From Chitinophagaceae bacterium (GTDB lineage Bacteria > Bacteroidota > Bacteroidia > Chitinophagales > Chitinophagaceae), in the NCBI GenBank assembly GCA_025934485.1, contig JAICXX010000022.1:1-54832 (forward strand): DNA of 54,832 bases. Direction: 5' to 3'. Each line of letters starts with the position of its first letter. Position 1 is the first letter of the stretch. A program made the position numbers and the translations under genes. Below are positions 44,689-54,364 of the stretch, piece after piece. The notes beneath the pieces were generated by a model. That model searched no databases, was not told where the DNA came from, and saw only the letters and a list, made by a program, of their open reading frames with translations.

Positions 44689-45957
44689 ATGACCAACCAT
44701 AGACCAATAGTCAAAAAGTTAATATTCAGTATCCTTCTTCCCACTCTGGTTCTTTTAGGATCTACTTCTATTGCACAAGCTCAAGACGGAAAGGCTCTCT
44801 TTCAATCCAACTGCGCATCTTGTCATAACCCGTTCAAAGTCGTTACGGGTCCTGCCCTTCAGGGCGTGACGTCCCGGGTTCCGGACAAGGCCCTGCTGCA
44901 CGCGTGGATCCACAACAACCAAAAGGTGTTGGCGTCGGGGAATCCTTACTTCAACAACCTTTTCGTGCAGTTCAACAAGACGCCGATGAACGTGTTCCCC
45001 GATCTTTCGGACAAGGACATCGACGCCATCCTCAACTACATCGAGACGGCCAAGCCGCCGACGGCGACCGAGCCCGGGAATCCGACCACGCAGGCTGCCG
45101 AGAGCGATAACACGCTGCTCTACGGTATCCTGACCCTGATCCTCGCTGTTATCATGCTGATCCTGCTGCAGGTCAACAGCAGCCTGAAGAAGCTCGCCGA
45201 TGACAAAGACGGCATTCCCGCCCATGAGCCCATCCCCTTCTGGCGCAACAAGGTCTACATCACCTTCATCGTCCTCATCCTCTTCGTGGTAGGTGGCTAC
45301 ATGGTGGTCCAGGGCGCTATCGGCCTCGGCCGCCAGCAAGGCTATGAACCCGTTCAACCGATCTTCTATTCGCATAAAGTCCACGCCGGCATCAACCAGA
45401 TCAGCTGTCTCTACTGTCACAGCAATGCGATGGACAGCAGGCACGCTACGGTTCCGCCGCTGAACGTATGTATGAACTGTCACGCCGCGATCAACGACTA
45501 TACCCATGGTCCGAAGCTCTACCGCGAGGATGGCTCCGAAGTCGACGGTACCGCCGAGATCCAGAAGCTCTACAGCTATACCGGCTACGATCCCAAAACC
45601 AGCACCTATGACCCCTCGAAGGCGCACCCGGTAGAATGGATCAAGATCCACAACCTTCCCGACCACGTATTCTTTAGCCACGCACAACACACCAAGGCCG
45701 GTAAAGTACAGTGTCAGACCTGCCACGGTCCCATCCAGGAAATGAATGAGGTCAAGCAGTTCGCCCCCCTCAGCATGGGCTGGTGCATCAACTGTCACCG
45801 TACTACCAAGGTCAATTTCCCCGACAGCGCAGGGAACAATGGCAATAAGTTCTACAGCATCTATGAGCGCTTCCACAAAGACCTCCGCACAGGCAAAATG
45901 GACAGCGTAACTGTTGAGAACATCGGTGGCACAGAGTGCCAGAAATGTCATTATTAA
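44689..45957 (+). CDS. actA: Alternative complex III subunit ActA, multihaem cytochrome c
   Basis: Electron-transfer subunit of the quinol:cytochrome c (or oxidase) oxidoreductase ACIII. The 422 residues include a signal peptide ending SIAQAQD, an N-terminal monohaem domain with CASCH (42-46), two membrane helices (about 142-163 and 188-210), and the pentahaem part with CLYCH, CMNCH, CQTCH, CINCH and CQKCH near residues 240, 261, 343, 366 and 418. That is six CxxCH sites. The usual ActA has five, so a cytochrome c domain is fused at the front. First gene of the actABCDEF-cox operon. Confidence 0.95.
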   Translation: MTNHRPIVKKLIFSILLPTLVLLGSTSIAQAQDGKALFQSNCASCHNPFKVVTGPALQGVTSRVPDKALLHAWIHNNQKVLASGNPYFNNLFVQFNKTPMNVFPDLSDKDIDAILNYIETAKPPTATEPGNPTTQAAESDNTLLYGILTLILAVIMLILLQVNSSLKKLADDKDGIPAHEPIPFWRNKVYITFIVLILFVVGGYMVVQGAIGLGRQQGYEPVQPIFYSHKVHAGINQISCLYCHSNAMDSRHATVPPLNVCMNCHAAINDYTHGPKLYREDGSEVDGTAEIQKLYSYTGYDPKTSTYDPSKAHPVEWIKIHNLPDHVFFSHAQHTKAGKVQCQTCHGPIQEMNEVKQFAPLSMGWCINCHRTTKVNFPDSAGNNGNKFYSIYERFHKDLRTGKMDSVTVENIGGTECQKCHY

Positions 45958-46022
45958 TTCTTCTATCCCCTCCGAGGGCTAAAGACCCCGCGGAAAGCAT
46001 AAATAGTTTAACTACTCAAGAT

Positions 46023-49000
46023 ATGAGCGACAAAAAATACTGGCAAAGTTTCGGAGAGCGCAATAGCAGTGAAGCGTTTCAGAAATCAACGGAAAACGAG
46101 TTTAACGAGAGTTTGCCGTTGGAAGGCCTGGATGGAAAAGGATTGCTCGACGCCAAACATCCCCGCAGGGATTTTCTTAAATATTTAGGTTTCAGCACGG
46201 CCGCCGCTACCCTGGCCGCCAGCTGCGAAATGCCCGTTCGTCACGTCGTTCCGTACCTCAATAAGCCGGACAATATGATCCCCGGTGTGGCCGATTTCTA
46301 TGCCACGACCTATACCATCGGCGGTGATGTGATCCCCCTGGTAGCCAAGGTTCGCGATGGCCGCCCCATCAAGCTGGAAGGGAATACGATGGCGTCGACG
46401 ACCAAAGGAGGTACTTCGGCCCGCGTTCAGGCATCGGTCCTCGATCTCTACGATACCGGCCGGCTTCGTTTCCCCGTTCAGATAGTAGACGGCAAACCCC
46501 AGGAAGTAAGCACCTTCGAAGCCTTCGATAAGATGGTTGGAGATGCCCTCGCCGCTGCCGGCGGACCGGTCGTGCTGCTGACGCATACGCTCACGTCTAT
46601 CACTTCCAAACAAGTCATTACCGATTTCCTTGCCAAATACCCTGGGAGCAAACACGTTCAGTACGATGCAGACTCCTATAGTGGTATCCTGCTGGCTGCC
46701 GAAGCATCGTATGGCAAACGCGTCATCCCGACCTATCGCTTCGACCAGGCGGGTGTGATCGTGAGCCTCGGCGCCGATTTCCTCGGCACCTGGCTGTCGC
46801 CCGTGGAGTTCGCCCGGCACTACTCCGTAGGCCGCAAGGTCGACCCCAAGAACCCGGCGATGAACAAACACTATCAGTTCGAAAGCCTGCTCACCCTCAC
46901 GGGTAGCAACGCCGACGCACGGTATACCCATAAGCCCAGCGAGACCGGCGCCGTAGCCCTGGCCCTGCTGGCCGCACTCGGTGGTTCGGTCACCGCTCCT
47001 GCCCTGCCCGATAACATTAAGGAAGGTATCAAAAAGGCAGCTGCCGACCTTACTGCCGCTAAAGGCAAGGCCCTGGTTGTCTCCGGCAGCAACAATACCA
47101 ATGTCCAGATCATCGTCAACGCGATCAACGAAGCCATCGGCGCCAATGGCACCACGGTCGACTGGGCCACTCCCAGCCAGGTTCGTCAGGGCATCGATGG
47201 CGACATGACCGCTCTCGTGGCCGATCTCAACGCCGGTAAGGTAGGCGCGCTGATCGTTTACGGCGTCAACCCCGCATATGATTATTACGATGCCGAGAAA
47301 TTCAAGGCCGGTCTGAAGAAAGTAAAGACCGCCATCTCGCTCAACGACCGGCTCGATGAGACCACGGAGCTCACGAAATACGTTCTCCCCGCCCCCCACT
47401 TCCTCGAGAGCTGGGGTGACACCGAAGCGAAACCGGGCTATATCTCCTTTCTTCAGCCCACGATCGCTCCGCTCTTCAAGACCCGCCATTTTCAGGAATC
47501 GCTGATGAAATGGAGCGGTAACAACACGACCTACGAAGCTTATTTCAAACAATACTGGACTGGAAAATTAGGCAGCGTCGAAGCTTATGAAACGGCTCTT
47601 CAGAATGGCGTCATCGAGCCCACGGCTTCCGCCGCCGGTACTGCCACCTATAACGGCTCGAAAGTTGCCGATGCTGCCAGCGCCATCGGCGCCATCAAGG
47701 GCGGCGGTCCCTTCGAGATCGTTGTCTATCAGCCCGTGAGCATGGGCATCGGCGCCCAGGGCAACAACCCCTGGCTGCTCGAGCTCCCCGATCCCGTTAC
47801 GCGGATCGCCTGGGACAACTACGCGATCATCTCGCCCAAGGTCGCCCGGGAGAAGTTCGGCATCGACCTTTCCACCCGCAGGGAGTCCGACCATTATGAG
47901 GTCTATATGGACAAACAGCTGATCAAATTGAAGATCGGCGGTAAGGAAATGACCATTCCGGCGATCGTGATCCCTGGTGTGCACAACGAAGTTATTGGTA
48001 TCGCGGTAGGTTTTGGCCACCAGAGCGCCGATCCCGCCCAGACATCGGAATATATTGGCCGCGCCGCTGCCGGTGCAGGTTTCAACGCCTTCCCGCTCCT
48101 GACCTACAATGGCACTACGGTGGACTGGTACAACACCGGCGCCGACTTTGAAGATGCCAAGCAAATGTTCAAGCTGGCGCAGATGCAGACCCACGGGACC
48201 CTGGAAGGGCGTACCGAAGTCGTAAAGGACATCACCTTCGCTACCTTCAAACAGAATCCCAATACGGTTTACGAACAGCGTGAAGAAGAGCTGAAACCTT
48301 TTGGCGGCATCGAGAACTTCGATAAGGAAGGCACGTTGTATCCGCTGTATGACAAGCCCGGCATCAAATGGGGTATGTCCATCGACCTGAACTCCTGTAT
48401 CGGTTGCGCGGCCTGCGTCGTAGCCTGCCATGCGGAGAACAACGTACCGGTGGTCGGCAAGCACGAGTGTCTCCGGTTCCACGATATGCACTGGATCCGC
48501 ATCGACCGCTATTATTCCACCCCGACCCGGGATCTCGATAACCCCGAGGACGTACAGGTCGTGTTCCAGCCGATGCTGTGTCAGCATTGCGACAACGCCC
48601 CCTGCGAGAACGTTTGTCCGGTGAACGCCACCAACCACAGCAGCGAAGGTCTCAACCAAATGGCTTACAACCGCTGTATCGGTACCCGTTACTGCGCGAA
48701 CAACTGTCCGTATAAAGTAAGACGTTTCAACTGGGCCGATTATACCGGCGCCGACAGCTTCCCGAACAACCAGGACCAAAAGATCGTAGGCGTCCTCGAT
48801 CCGGCCGTCTTCCAGATGAATGACGAGCTGACGCGGATGGTCCTCAACCCGGATGTCGTTACCCGCAGCCGTGGTGTAATGGAAAAATGTAGCTTCTGCG
48901 TTCAGCGTTTGCAGGATGGCAAGCTCAAGGCGAAGAGAGAGAACCGCGTTCTCGAAGACATGGTCGACATACAGACCGCCTGCCAGCAGGCTTGTCCGAC

Positions 49001-49211
49001 GGAAGCCATCGTGTTCGGCAATGCAAATGATAAGGACAGCAGGATCAGCACCACGCGGCACGAGCAGGCAGTTCGCCTCTACCGGGTGATCGAAGACGTG
49101 CACACGCTGCCGAATATCACCTATTTTGCGAAGATCCGTAATTCCGATGTTGCTTTCACCGCGGAGGAGTCCGGCGATAACGAATCGGTAAACGGCGAAA
49201 AGCATTCGTAG
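46023..49211 (+). CDS. actB: Alternative complex III subunit ActB, molybdopterin-like and Fe-S protein
   Basis: A 1062-residue peripheral subunit facing the periplasm. The N-terminus carries a Tat signal, RRDFLK (48-53), followed by LAASC (Cys68), which could be lipidated. The first three quarters resemble a molybdopterin oxidoreductase that in characterised ACIII binds no molybdenum. The C-terminal domain carries cysteine groups for four iron-sulfur clusters: CIGCAACVVAC, CQHCDNAPCENVC, CIGTRYCANNC and CSFC ... CQQACPTEA. The ATG at 46023 is chosen (MSDKKYWQSFG); the frame upstream overlaps actA. It passes electrons from quinol toward ActA. Confidence 0.96.
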   Translation: MSDKKYWQSFGERNSSEAFQKSTENEFNESLPLEGLDGKGLLDAKHPRRDFLKYLGFSTAAATLAASCEMPVRHVVPYLNKPDNMIPGVADFYATTYTIGGDVIPLVAKVRDGRPIKLEGNTMASTTKGGTSARVQASVLDLYDTGRLRFPVQIVDGKPQEVSTFEAFDKMVGDALAAAGGPVVLLTHTLTSITSKQVITDFLAKYPGSKHVQYDADSYSGILLAAEASYGKRVIPTYRFDQAGVIVSLGADFLGTWLSPVEFARHYSVGRKVDPKNPAMNKHYQFESLLTLTGSNADARYTHKPSETGAVALALLAALGGSVTAPALPDNIKEGIKKAAADLTAAKGKALVVSGSNNTNVQIIVNAINEAIGANGTTVDWATPSQVRQGIDGDMTALVADLNAGKVGALIVYGVNPAYDYYDAEKFKAGLKKVKTAISLNDRLDETTELTKYVLPAPHFLESWGDTEAKPGYISFLQPTIAPLFKTRHFQESLMKWSGNNTTYEAYFKQYWTGKLGSVEAYETALQNGVIEPTASAAGTATYNGSKVADAASAIGAIKGGGPFEIVVYQPVSMGIGAQGNNPWLLELPDPVTRIAWDNYAIISPKVAREKFGIDLSTRRESDHYEVYMDKQLIKLKIGGKEMTIPAIVIPGVHNEVIGIAVGFGHQSADPAQTSEYIGRAAAGAGFNAFPLLTYNGTTVDWYNTGADFEDAKQMFKLAQMQTHGTLEGRTEVVKDITFATFKQNPNTVYEQREEELKPFGGIENFDKEGTLYPLYDKPGIKWGMSIDLNSCIGCAACVVACHAENNVPVVGKHECLRFHDMHWIRIDRYYSTPTRDLDNPEDVQVVFQPMLCQHCDNAPCENVCPVNATNHSSEGLNQMAYNRCIGTRYCANNCPYKVRRFNWADYTGADSFPNNQDQKIVGVLDPAVFQMNDELTRMVLNPDVVTRSRGVMEKCSFCVQRLQDGKLKAKRENRVLEDMVDIQTACQQACPTEAIVFGNANDKDSRISTTRHEQAVRLYRVIEDVHTLPNITYFAKIRNSDVAFTAEESGDNESVNGEKHS

Positions 49212-49258
49212 TAGTCAGTAGTAGTCACAAAAATTTTTGGCAAAAAGCTCAATATATT

Positions 49259-50719
49259 ATGGCATCAGCACCGTTGCAATACGAATCACACACAAGAGCA
49301 CCGCTTGTAGAAGGCCCGAAGAATTATCACCAGGTCACTGAAGATATCGTACGCCCTATCGAAGCCGCGCCCTCCAGGCTTTGGTGGACAGGTTTCCTGA
49401 TCAGCGTAGCCTGTCTCCTATTCGGTATCTGGTCCGTCGCCGAGCAGGTGATCTATGGGGTCGGTCAGTGGAACCTGCACCGTACCGTAGGTTGGGGCTG
49501 GGACATCACCAACTTCGTGTGGTGGGTCGGTATCGGTCACGCCGGTACCCTGATCTCCGCGATCCTGTTGCTGTTCCGACAGGGTTGGCGTACCGGGGTA
49601 AACCGCGCCGCTGAGGCCATGACGATCTTCGCGGTTATGTGCGCGGGCCAGTTCCCGATATGGCACATGGGTCGTGTCTGGTTGTGTTTCTTTATCATGC
49701 CTTATCCCAACACCCGCGGTCCCGTTTGGCCGAACTTCAACTCTCCCCTTCTTTGGGACGTGTTCGCCATCTCGACCTACTTCACGGTGTCGGTACTCTT
49801 CTGGTACTCCGGTCTGATCCCTGATATGGCTACGATCCGCGACCGGGCCAAGCTCAAATGGCGGAAATTCTTCTACGGTGTCACCGCCTTCGGCTGGACG
49901 GGTTCCACCAAACACTGGCAACGGCATGAGGCACTGTCCTTGGTTCTCGCAGGTCTGAGTACGCCGCTGGTACTTTCGGTACACACCATAGTATCCTTTG
50001 ACTTCGCCACCTCGGTTATTCCCGGCTGGCATACTACCATCTTCCCGCCCTACTTCGTTGCGGGCGCCGTGTTCTCGGGTTTCGCGATGGTGAATACCCT
50101 GCTGGTGGTGAGCCGCAAGGTGCTGGGTTTGCAGGAATATATCACGATCGAGCATATCGAGGTGATGAACAAGGTCATCGTCCTCACGGGCTCTATCGTA
50201 GGTATCGCCTATCTCAGTGAGTTGTTCGTAAGCTGGTACAGCCAGAACAAATTCGAGAACTGGGCCTTCGCCCAGAGCCGCGCCAACATCTTTAGTCCCT
50301 ATGGCTGGGCCTATTATATCATGATGGGTTGTAACGTGCTTTCGCCGCAGATCTTCTGGTTCCGCAAGATGCGCCGCAACCTCACCGTAACGTTCTTCAT
50401 GTCGATCCTGGTGAATGTAGGTATGTGGTTCGAACGGTTCGTGATCATCGTATTATCCATCTACCGCGACTATCTCCCCAGCAGCTGGGCTACCTACTAT
50501 GCCCCGTCTATCTGGGAGGTCGGCTTCTATGTCGGGACCTTCGGCTTGTTCTTTACGTGCTACTTCCTCTTCTCGAAATTCGCACCCGTGATCGCCATCG
50601 CCGAGATCAAACATATCCTGAAGAAATCCGGCGATGTCTATAAAGAGACGGATAAGGTAGATCATATCGAGAAAGAAAGTATCGAAGAGTTCGCTCACGA
50701 ATATGCGCACGCGCATTGA
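49259..50719 (+). CDS. actC: Alternative complex III subunit ActC, NrfD-like
   Basis: A 486-residue integral membrane protein of the NrfD/PsrC family with about ten helices, the proposed main menaquinol-oxidising subunit. Conserved-looking segments are SVAEQVIYGVGQWNLHRTVGWGWDITNFVWW (quoted in parts: WGWDITNFVWW, GIGHAGTLISA), FPIWHMGRVWL and HTIVSFDFATSVIPGWHTTI. The C-terminus has a charged cytoplasmic tail ending in His. Preceded by a duplicated TAGTAGTCA after the actB stop and by GCAAAAAGCT, which also precedes actD. Confidence 0.95.
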   Translation: MASAPLQYESHTRAPLVEGPKNYHQVTEDIVRPIEAAPSRLWWTGFLISVACLLFGIWSVAEQVIYGVGQWNLHRTVGWGWDITNFVWWVGIGHAGTLISAILLLFRQGWRTGVNRAAEAMTIFAVMCAGQFPIWHMGRVWLCFFIMPYPNTRGPVWPNFNSPLLWDVFAISTYFTVSVLFWYSGLIPDMATIRDRAKLKWRKFFYGVTAFGWTGSTKHWQRHEALSLVLAGLSTPLVLSVHTIVSFDFATSVIPGWHTTIFPPYFVAGAVFSGFAMVNTLLVVSRKVLGLQEYITIEHIEVMNKVIVLTGSIVGIAYLSELFVSWYSQNKFENWAFAQSRANIFSPYGWAYYIMMGCNVLSPQIFWFRKMRRNLTVTFFMSILVNVGMWFERFVIIVLSIYRDYLPSSWATYYAPSIWEVGFYVGTFGLFFTCYFLFSKFAPVIAIAEIKHILKKSGDVYKETDKVDHIEKESIEEFAHEYAHAH

Positions 50720-50755
50720 GGGCATTTAAAAAACTAAGAGCAAAAAGCTATAAAT

Positions 50756-51346
50756 ATGGCAGTAAAAAAATTTGTAGTTGGGATTTTCACGGACGAGGAA
50801 GTGCTGTTCCCCGCGATCAAGAAGGTCCGTTCCGCCGGATACAAGATCCATGATGTATACACGCCGATGCCCATCCATGGTATGGACAAGGCCCTGGGTC
50901 TACGGGACACCAGCCTGCACACCGCCGGCTTTATCTACGGGATCACGGGTACCACCACGGCCCTCACCGGTATTGGCTGGATCTTCAACTCGGACTGGCC
51001 GATAAACATCGGCGGTAAATCGCACTTCGATCTGCCCGCATGGATACCTATTACGTTCGAGTTGACCGTATTGTTCTCCGCGGTAGGGATGTTCCTGACC
51101 TTTTGTTACCTCTGTAACCTGGCGCCCTTTATCCGGAAGCATCATTTCAACCTGCGCTCCACGGACGACCAGTTTACCATGGTCATCGAATGCACGGAGA
51201 AAAGCAATGAGCAAGAGATCATCGCATTTTTGAATAGCGTGGGTGCGACCGGCATCAACACCCAGGTTGCGGAAGCCGGCTGGTGGATAGGCCGTTACGA
51301 TAACGATAAAACTCCATTTCAACAAAAAGGAACTGCTTTAGCATGA
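50756..51346 (+). CDS. actD: Alternative complex III subunit ActD (DUF3341)
   Basis: A 196-residue protein with the DUF3341 layout: a soluble N-domain (VVGIFTDEEVLFPAIKKVRSAGYKIHDVYTP), two membrane helices (about 60-80 and 97-120) and a C-terminal domain (FTMVIECTEKSNEQEIIAFL). It is a structural subunit of ACIII without cofactors. The last four bases overlap the actE start (ATGA), which implies coupled translation. Confidence 0.94.
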   Translation: MAVKKFVVGIFTDEEVLFPAIKKVRSAGYKIHDVYTPMPIHGMDKALGLRDTSLHTAGFIYGITGTTTALTGIGWIFNSDWPINIGGKSHFDLPAWIPITFELTVLFSAVGMFLTFCYLCNLAPFIRKHHFNLRSTDDQFTMVIECTEKSNEQEIIAFLNSVGATGINTQVAEAGWWIGRYDNDKTPFQQKGTALA

Positions 51347-52041
51347 AAAAAATAGCTGTCAAAGCGGCCCGTAGGGGCGCCGACCGAAGGTCCATCATTA
51401 GCGCGTTGTTCGTGATACTCCTAGGCGCTGCCATTTTCACCGGTTGCAGCGAAGTTCAGCGCGACCCCGGAAGGATCTATATGCCGGATATGGGCTATAG
51501 CAGGGCCTACGAGACCTACGCTACTACCGAAGAGCAAAAGGCGGAGCTGCTCAGCAAGGGTATTCACTTCAGCAATACTCCCGTGCCAGGCACGATGAAA
51601 CGCGGCGAGCTGTTGCCCTTCCTGATAGAAAAAGATAAAATTGGCGACACGACCGACTACCACGCTTCCAGGGACGTTAAGAGTCCCCTGACCTCCATGG
51701 ATACGGTGGAAGCGGAGCGGCTCTATCTCGTCAACTGTGCCATCTGTCATGGTCCCAAGCTGGACGGCAACGGTCCGCTTTACCGCGGCGGCGATGGCCC
51801 CTTCCCGGCTGCTCCTGCCCAGTTCGTAGGCAAGGCACAATATGAGAATATGCCCGAAGGCCAGATGTTCTACTCCGTTACCTATGGCAAGAACAAAATG
51901 GGTTCTTACGCCTCCCAGCTCAGCACGAAACAGCGCTGGATGGTGATTGCATATATCAAGTCGAAACAGGCAGCAGGTAAGGCAGCCGCTGCTCCGGCTG
52001 CCGGAAGCAGCACCGCCGCCGATTCGACAGCCAAAAAATAA
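51343..52041 (+). CDS. actE: Alternative complex III subunit ActE, monohaem lipoprotein
   Basis: A 232-residue cytochrome c. It has a lipoprotein signal (LFVILLGAAIFTGC, Cys35) preceded by an unusually long basic n-region (KAARRGADRR). One haem site, CAICHG (Cys132, Cys135, His136), is present, with an Ala/Ser-rich C-terminus. The n-region is encoded by a copy of the dispersed repeat (51364-51401) that occurs elsewhere only in non-coding DNA or at a gene end; the copy is three bases shorter than the others, keeping frame. The ATGA overlap with actD supports this start. It probably hands electrons to the following oxidase. Confidence 0.94.
   Translation: MKKIAVKAARRGADRRSIISALFVILLGAAIFTGCSEVQRDPGRIYMPDMGYSRAYETYATTEEQKAELLSKGIHFSNTPVPGTMKRGELLPFLIEKDKIGDTTDYHASRDVKSPLTSMDTVEAERLYLVNCAICHGPKLDGNGPLYRGGDGPFPAAPAQFVGKAQYENMPEGQMFYSVTYGKNKMGSYASQLSTKQRWMVIAYIKSKQAAGKAAAAPAAGSSTAADSTAKK
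51364..51401 (+). repeat. Structured dispersed repeat, copy C, inside actE
   Basis: Hairpin GCGGCCC-GTA-GGGGCGC (51364-51380, one mismatch) is followed by CGACCGAAGGT (51381-51391) and CCATCATTAG (51392-51401). It lies within codons 8-20 of actE. Confidence 0.5.
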
Positions 52042-52063
52042 TAATTTCTAAAAATCATTGTTG

Positions 52064-53290
52064 ATGTCATCGTATAAAGAACATTTTGAGATACCGGCCC
52101 GATACAAGCAATGGTCCCTGGGCCTGATGACTGTGGGTGTGATCTCGCTGATCGTAGGTTTCATCCTCTACGGCACCCATGATCAGGGCACTCGTTTCTG
52201 GGCGACCCTCATGCACAATAGTGTGTATTTCCTGCTTATTACCAATGCGGCCATGTTCTTTTTCTGCGCCGTGACGCTCTCCCTGGGCAGCTTTATCATC
52301 ACCTTCAGGCGTGTCACCGAAGCCATCTCCGCTGCGGTGATCCCCATCGGCATCATTTGCTTCGTGATCCTGATGTGTATCGTGTTTGGCGGTCATACCG
52401 CGATCTACTCGTGGCTCGACAGAGGCGCCGTAGCCAAAGACGAGCTCCTCAAGGAGAAAAGCGGGTTTCTCAGCGTGCCCTTCTTTACCATCTGGACGAT
52501 ACTCACCATCGGCTTGTGGATCGTCCTCGGCTATAAGATGCGGAAACTCTCCCGTAGCATCGACGAGACCCCGCTTAGCCGCGAAGAGGGTAAAAAATAT
52601 ATCTTTAAGAACACCGTCTGGGCGGCGATATATATCGTTTGGTTTGCGCTCACCGTGGCCGCGGTTACTCCCTGGCTGTGGCTCATGAGCATCGACGCCC
52701 ACTGGTACTCCACGATGTACAGCTGGTATAACTTCGGAAGCTGCTTCGTTTCCGGCGTCGCACTGATCACGATCTTCGTGATCTATTTCAAGAATCAGGG
52801 CGCGCTGGAGTTCGTCAACGAGGAGCATCTCCATGATCTCGGCAAGTTCATGTTTGCCTTTTCCATCTTTTGGTGTTATCTGTGGTTCGACCAGTTCATG
52901 CTGATCTGGTACGCCAACATTTCCGAGGAGACGGTTTACTTCCAGCCCCGGTTCAACGGCGCCTATGCCGGCATCTTCTATTTGAACTTCATAATCAACT
53001 TTATATGTCCCCTGCTGATCTTCATGAAACGCGGCTCGAAACGGAACTGGGGTACCGTAACGTTTATGTCCGTACTTTTGATCTTTGGACACTGGCTCGA
53101 CTACTATCAGATGGTGTTTGCAGGCGAACATATCTCTCCTAACCATGTACCCCTGAACCTCTTCGACTTTGGTATCGCACTGGGTTTTGTAGGGCTGATC
53201 ATGTGGCAAACGGGCAGGGTTTTCGCGAAGTACCCGACGCTGGCCAAGAATCATCCTTATTTGAAAGAAAGTATTGTTCATCATACTTAA
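52064..53290 (+). CDS. actF: Alternative complex III subunit ActF, NrfD-like quinone-binding subunit 2
   Basis: A 408-residue membrane protein related to ActC, with about ten hydrophobic segments, e.g. WSLGLMTVGVISLIVGFIL and TIWTILTIGLWIVLGYKM. In characterised ACIII it flanks ActC and probably forms a proton path. Of three possible starts (TTG, TTG, ATG) the ATG at 52064 is preferred, giving MSSYKEHFEIP. It is 22 bases after actE and 15 before coxB. Confidence 0.93.
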   Translation: MSSYKEHFEIPARYKQWSLGLMTVGVISLIVGFILYGTHDQGTRFWATLMHNSVYFLLITNAAMFFFCAVTLSLGSFIITFRRVTEAISAAVIPIGIICFVILMCIVFGGHTAIYSWLDRGAVAKDELLKEKSGFLSVPFFTIWTILTIGLWIVLGYKMRKLSRSIDETPLSREEGKKYIFKNTVWAAIYIVWFALTVAAVTPWLWLMSIDAHWYSTMYSWYNFGSCFVSGVALITIFVIYFKNQGALEFVNEEHLHDLGKFMFAFSIFWCYLWFDQFMLIWYANISEETVYFQPRFNGAYAGIFYLNFIINFICPLLIFMKRGSKRNWGTVTFMSVLLIFGHWLDYYQMVFAGEHISPNHVPLNLFDFGIALGFVGLIMWQTGRVFAKYPTLAKNHPYLKESIVHHT

Positions 53291-53305
53291 AATCGTTTTT
53301 CTATC

Positions 53306-54355
53306 ATGTCAACTTTTTTTCTGCTACTGATCCTGTTGTTAGGTTTCCTCATCACCTTCCAGATCGCCAAGGCAAGTGAGTATGTGGGGGTATTGAAGGG
53401 AGAAAAGAAAAATTTTGAGCAGCATAACCGCATCAATGGTTTCCTGATGATCGTTTTCCTGGTGCTGGGTCTCATCGGCGTCTACTGGTGCAATGAGCTT
53501 TTCAAGGGAAGGATCCTCGGCGAATCCGCCAGTAAACATGGAGAGGAGATCGATCGGATGCTATACATCACCATCGCTATCACCGGCGTGGTATTCGTAG
53601 CCACCCAGATCCTGCTCTTCTGGTTCGCCTATAAATACCAGTATTCCGAAAAGCGCCAGGCACACTATTTCCCCCATGACAACCGCCTGGAAGTCATCTG
53701 GACGGTAGTGCCTGCGATTGCCCTCACGGTGCTCGTAGGTTTCGGCCTTTTCTACTGGTTCCGCATCACCGGCGACGCTCCACAGGATGCGCTGCAGGTG
53801 GAGATCACCGGCAAGCAGTTCGGCTGGATCTTCCGCTACCCGGGTAAGGATGGCGTCTTCGGCAAGAAATACTATCAGAATATCAGCGACAAGGATAATA
53901 ATCAGCTGGGCCTCATCTGGGATGACGCCGCTTCGCATGACGATATCGTCGTAGGCAACGAGATGTATTGCGTGGTAAATAAACCCATCAAGCTTATCAT
54001 CAATTCCCGCGACGTGATCCATGACGTCGGCCTGGTCTACTTCCGTCAGAAGATGGATGCCGTGCCCGGCACGCCGACCACGATGTGGTTCACGCCCAAG
54101 TTCACTACCGAAGACATGAAGAAAAAGTTGGGTAACCCCGACTTCGAATATGAGATCTCCTGCGACCAGATGTGCGGCCGTGGTCACTACACCATGCGCG
54201 GTATCGTCAAAGTCGTAAAGGAAGACGAGTATAAACTCTGGCTCGCGAAACAAAAGCCGAACTATGCCTCGGTGATGCAGGATAAAGCGCCTGCAGCCCC
54301 TGCGGGTGCAGCTCCGGCCGATTCAACCAAGACCACTGCCGCTATAATTAAATAA
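53306..54355 (+). CDS. coxB: Cytochrome c oxidase subunit II
   Basis: A 349-residue CuA subunit. An extra N-terminal hydrophobic segment (FFLLLILLLGFLITFQIAKA), two further helices, and a periplasmic cupredoxin domain with His in RDVIHDVGL (about 237) and the CuA motif SCDQMCGRGHYTM (CX3CX3HX2M, from about 286). There is no fused cytochrome c domain, so electrons must come from ActE or another cytochrome. The tail is Ala/Pro/Thr-rich. It directly follows actF, the usual Bacteroidota order that supports a physical ACIII-oxidase supercomplex. Confidence 0.95.
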   Translation: MSTFFLLLILLLGFLITFQIAKASEYVGVLKGEKKNFEQHNRINGFLMIVFLVLGLIGVYWCNELFKGRILGESASKHGEEIDRMLYITIAITGVVFVATQILLFWFAYKYQYSEKRQAHYFPHDNRLEVIWTVVPAIALTVLVGFGLFYWFRITGDAPQDALQVEITGKQFGWIFRYPGKDGVFGKKYYQNISDKDNNQLGLIWDDAASHDDIVVGNEMYCVVNKPIKLIINSRDVIHDVGLVYFRQKMDAVPGTPTTMWFTPKFTTEDMKKKLGNPDFEYEISCDQMCGRGHYTMRGIVKVVKEDEYKLWLAKQKPNYASVMQDKAPAAPAGAAPADSTKTTAAIIK

Positions 54356-54364
54356 TTTTTTTCC

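Noticed and set aside
46185-49205. Two long minus-strand frames opposite actB
   Set aside because: Antisense shadows of a well-supported gene in a GC-rich codon context; no motifs, no start signals.
52067-53284. 405-codon minus-strand frame
   Set aside because: Antisense shadow of actF.
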